Assembly: GCA_022578965.1 (NCBI GenBank)
Contig: MU400668.1
Location: forward strand, 1-64,000
Length of the DNA stretch: 64,000 nucleotides
Source of the DNA: Xylaria sp. FL1777
Taxonomy: Eukaryota; Ascomycota; Sordariomycetes; Xylariales; Xylariaceae
Reading direction: 5' to 3'
Both the position numbers and the translations under genes were made by a program. Of the stretch, positions 61,543 through 64,000 are shown one piece after another (within the stretch, counting starts at the first letter, position 1; each line of letters begins with the position of its first letter). Under the pieces are notes generated by a model. That model was not told the DNA's origin, did no database searches, and worked only from the letters and a program-made list of their open reading frames with translations.

Positions 61543-61722
61543 TTAATGGTTTTCTAATCGATCAATCCTGTCCGCCCGTTTTTGCTGCTTAATGGACTTA
61601 ACTCGCTCTCTCTCTTCTTTCTTCTCAGCCTCTCGTTGTTGCTTCTCAGCCTGTTTGGCTTGCTGAGCCGGCGTCTTCGGAGGTGCTGGGATACAAAGCA
61701 GTTGTTTTAAGAATGAAGGCAT
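61543..61722 (-). CDS. Small charged coiled protein, 59 aa
   Basis: A short intronless frame, not previously obvious because of its length. It starts MPSFLKQLLCIPAPPKTP, with a hydrophobic N-terminal segment, one cysteine and a proline patch. The rest is a strongly charged helix (AEKQQREAEKKEERERVKS, then QQKRADRIDRL) and it ends in ENH. The composition shift from hydrophobic-Cys to a Lys/Glu/Arg-rich amphipathic helix looks deliberate rather than random. A membrane-touching N-terminus is one reading, since the single Cys could be lipid-modified. There is no recognised family. Upstream bases (minus strand) are GCTATAATA before the ATG. A larger spliced protein cannot be excluded, but the frame has a stop upstream. 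Confidence 0.6.
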   Translation of the reverse strand: MPSFLKQLLCIPAPPKTPAQQAKQAEKQQREAEKKEERERVKSIKQQKRADRIDRLENH

Positions 61723-63004
61723 TATTATAGCTTTTGGGCTGTAACCTTTTTGGTTTGGTATGGCTGGACTGTCTTGGTGGGCGAGATTTCTGTGCTGATC
61801 GTTTATGCGGTTATTGTTATAAGAGCTTGGTCTTGGTGAGAGAGAGGGAAGGAAGAAGGAAGGAAGGTAGTTCGTCGAGATATTTATATTTGTTCTCGTT
61901 ATATCTGTGAATGGGTAACATTGATGAAGTTCACTAACTGAGGTTTTGTTTGGCGTGAGCAGGCGTGGTGTTTTTTTAGCATATACTCTATTAAACAGGA
62001 AGCCAAGGTCCGTATGTGTTAGATGAAGTCGGACGACTTAATTTGAAATTATCAGTTCCCAGCTAGACTGTTTCAAGTCACAGTATGTGGTCAGCAAGAA
62101 CATACTTAATATGGTTGCATGATTGTAGAGGGTTTCGTCATAGAATGGAGTATAAAACAATTAGCTTCTAAACCTTAAAAAAACTTATCAAAAAGGCCAC
62201 TGAGCCGTACTGATGGTCCATGTCGTCTTGATCTCTATCTGTTTTAAACACCCTGTGGAAAAAAGGAATTGAAGAAAAATTTCCCGCCTATTTAGCCACA
62301 GGCTTAGTCGGCTCGCAAAGGGCATCTCTGATCAATTAATGGGTAATGGGTACTCAGAGAGAGAGGGGAATTAAATGAATAAGATACCGGAGGCAGGTAG
62401 GAGCTTCAAATAGTTTGTTCAACAAAGAGAATAACACGTATTAAGGAACTAAAACTCAAGAAGAAAAGCCCCCTCCAAGAAGTAGATATAAAGCAAAAGT
62501 TTTCAACAAAGCAAACATAAAGGCGTTATTATATAATGCCTGCCTAAAGTTAATCAAGTTATTAGCTTAGTTTGACGGATTAATATGATCAGCTTAAACT
62601 ATCAAACTAGGTAGAGAGCTATGTGTAAGTTACCCCCAACTGTATATCGACACATTTACGTTCACACCTATAAGACCAACGTTCTCTGTTCTGCGGCCTC
62701 CCTCTTATCCTTCACAACTAAGCAAATGGCGCCCGGTCATCGGCGTAAGCAAAATTTAACACACTCAGTAAAATATTTTTAGTATTGCTGAGCAACCTAT
62801 ACAAGCCGAGACACTATATCACAGCGAATGATCTTGTACTTTTTCTCCTAAGTCCGCATTCTACCCGTGGAGCAACGAAATGAACCTAAACTCCATCTAG
62901 CTCGCCTCAACCCTGTAATTTCTGTGAATTTAGGCCTGGTGCGTCACGTCTTCCACGTAATCGCACCTCCCCGCCTCCGTTTACAATACAATACAGTAAC
63001 TGCT
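61723..63004. other. Intergenic region before SPT5
   Basis: About 1.3 kb between the small gene and the SPT5 stop codon, with stretches of AGAGAGAGAG-type simple sequence. The plus-strand frame 62,867-63,286 is mainly the antisense of the SPT5 repeats and is not a gene. Confidence 0.5.
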
Positions 63005-64000
63005 CTAGTCATCATCGGTATACCTCGGTCCAGGCGTGTCAGCAGTATATGCGCCAGGGGTTGGAGCGCCATAGTATCCACCACCACTAGCTGCCGGAGT
63101 GGGGGCCGCGGCAGCAGGGGTTGGCGCAGACTCGGTTCCCCAGCCGCTCTGCCAGCTTCCGCCGGGTGTTGGCGCACCAGGTGTGGGTGCGTTGTACGCG
63201 CCAGGTGTCGGGGCGTTCAGGGCACCGGGTGTAGGGGCTCCCAACATGCTGGCGCCGGGGGTCGGTGCGTCGTATGCGTTGGATGACCCGCTTGCTCCAG
63301 GGGTGTAACCCCATGAATCACTTCCACTTGCACCAGGTGTAGCTGCCGAAGCTCCATATGGTGTCTTCGAGCCCCATGTATCGCCAACACTACCGCCGTA
63401 AGCTGGTGTCTTAGACCCGAAATCGTGCGCAGGGGTTTTAGATCCACCTGAAGACCATGCGGGCGTGCGACTACCTGAACCGTATGCTGTCCTGCTACCA
63501 TCGTAAGGGTTGACGGTTCTCGAGCCATCGGCCCATGCAGGCGTTCGTCCACCGTCGCCCCCTCTACCCCAAGCGGGCGTCCGACCTCCAGCTCCTCCTG
63601 ACGGTGTCTTCCAAGCTGGTGTTCTAGCGGACGACGCAGCAACAGGGGTACGACTTCCACCATTCCAGTCAGGGGCAGCACGTTCTTGCTGTCTCGCGGG
63701 TGTTCCATTAGCCCCCCCTGGACGTCTACTCTCGTAGTTCTTGATCTCACGGCCACTGACACTGTCTCTGACCATCAGATCTGTCTTGGGAACGCTAATG
63801 ACTTTGCTCTTTGTATGTAGCTCTACGCGAGCGTGAGTGTCAGTGGTATCCTTGACTCGGCCGAGAAGGCCTTTCCAACCTCCCTTGCGAATGGTAACAG
63901 TCTGGCCGATGAGCTTGTCCCGTCCAAATACTTGCCGGGGAGGGGGCATATCGTTTCGTCCTGCGGGATTGAGCTTTTTTGCAGGATTCATCGAATCCAA
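63005..64000 (-). CDS. spt5: Transcription elongation factor Spt5, C-terminal part (5' end beyond window)
   Basis: Spt5 forms the DSIF complex with Spt4 and travels with RNA polymerase II. The 331 residues seen start inside the gene, with the frame open at the window edge. First is a KOW domain ([20 protein letters not shown], then [20 protein letters not shown] and [13 protein letters not shown]). Next comes a Gly/Arg linker and then the phosphorylatable C-terminal repeat region: TPAW-type repeats (SRTPAW, SKTPAY, GRTPAW) followed by APTPGA-type repeats to the stop. The KOW sequence and order match fungal Spt5. The repeats change from T-P-A-W to A-P-T-P-G-A along the tail. The end is PGPRYTDDD. 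Confidence 0.94.
   Translation of the reverse strand: MDSMNPAKKLNPAGRNDMPPPRQVFGRDKLIGQTVTIRKGGWKGLLGRVKDTTDTHARVELHTKSKVISVPKTDLMVRDSVSGREIKNYESRRPGGANGTPARQQERAAPDWNGGSRTPVAASSARTPAWKTPSGGAGGRTPAWGRGGDGGRTPAWADGSRTVNPYDGSRTAYGSGSRTPAWSSGGSKTPAHDFGSKTPAYGGSVGDTWGSKTPYGASAATPGASGSDSWGYTPGASGSSNAYDAPTPGASMLGAPTPGALNAPTPGAYNAPTPGAPTPGGSWQSGWGTESAPTPAAAAPTPAASGGGYYGAPTPGAYTADTPGPRYTDDD

Noticed and set aside
62867..63314. Plus-strand and alternative-frame Gly/Ala/Pro-rich frames
   Set aside because: They are translations of the repetitive SPT5 tail in other frames.

Overview
The window comes from a filamentous ascomycete (Pezizomycotina, most likely a Sordariomycete-type fungus; class not proven). 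Short spliceosomal introns of about 50-120 bp with fungal branch-point sequences, RIP-like mutation of repeats, an NRPS-like reductase, a fused BioDA enzyme, Zn2Cys6, AA9 and GH31 genes, and a fungal Spt5 CTR all point that way. It is not bacterial: almost every gene has to be assembled from exons.

Layout. (1) 1-19,840 is an extreme AT-rich isochore with no credible gene. Its content fits repeat-induced point mutation. I could still recognise one full-length dead LTR retrotransposon (7,431-17,351): 187-bp LTRs that differ only by transitions, flanked by a 5-bp target duplication. Several tandem repeats also lie in this block. (2) 19,840-20,340 is a sharp transition holding a small, unmutated gene-like fragment. 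(3) 20,364-26,250 carries a five-exon NRPS-like A-T-R carboxylic acid reductase and a divergent Dal5/Vht1-type MFS transporter, sharing one promoter region. (4) 28,254-34,051 is a biotin biosynthesis cluster: biotin synthase (bioB), KAPA synthase (bioF, possible weak peroxisomal C-terminus) and the fused dethiobiotin synthetase/DAPA aminotransferase (BioDA). (5) 34,918-41,346 carries a cytochrome P450 and an old-yellow-enzyme reductase. The gap between them holds a tRNA-derived SINE with a perfect 17-bp target duplication, a MITE-like inverted repeat and an LTR-like fragment. (6) 41,802-55,288 holds a DUF1776-type SDR, the CPSF30/Yth1 zinc-finger protein, a GH31 alpha-glucosidase with an unusual membrane N-terminus, an AflR-like Zn2Cys6 regulator beside an unknown 255-aa protein, an AA9 lytic polysaccharide monooxygenase and a small secreted protein. 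(7) 55,289-59,632 is a gene-poor gap. It is followed by housekeeping genes: 40S protein Rps15 (seven exons), a newly spotted 59-aa charged protein, and the 3' part of SPT5, cut by the window edge.

How they may work together. bioF, BioDA and bioB cover the steps from pimeloyl-CoA to biotin. The MFS transporter belongs to the broad family that includes the yeast biotin permease Vht1. The P450 and the carrier-protein-bearing carboxylic acid reductase flank the cluster. A role for these neighbours in pimelate supply or biotin handling is a hypothesis from position only. Equally possible is a small secondary-metabolite cluster (NRPS-like, MFS, P450, OYE) interleaved with the biotin genes. Two introns, one in the P450 and one in RPS15, are best explained as GC-AG introns with a GCAAGT donor.
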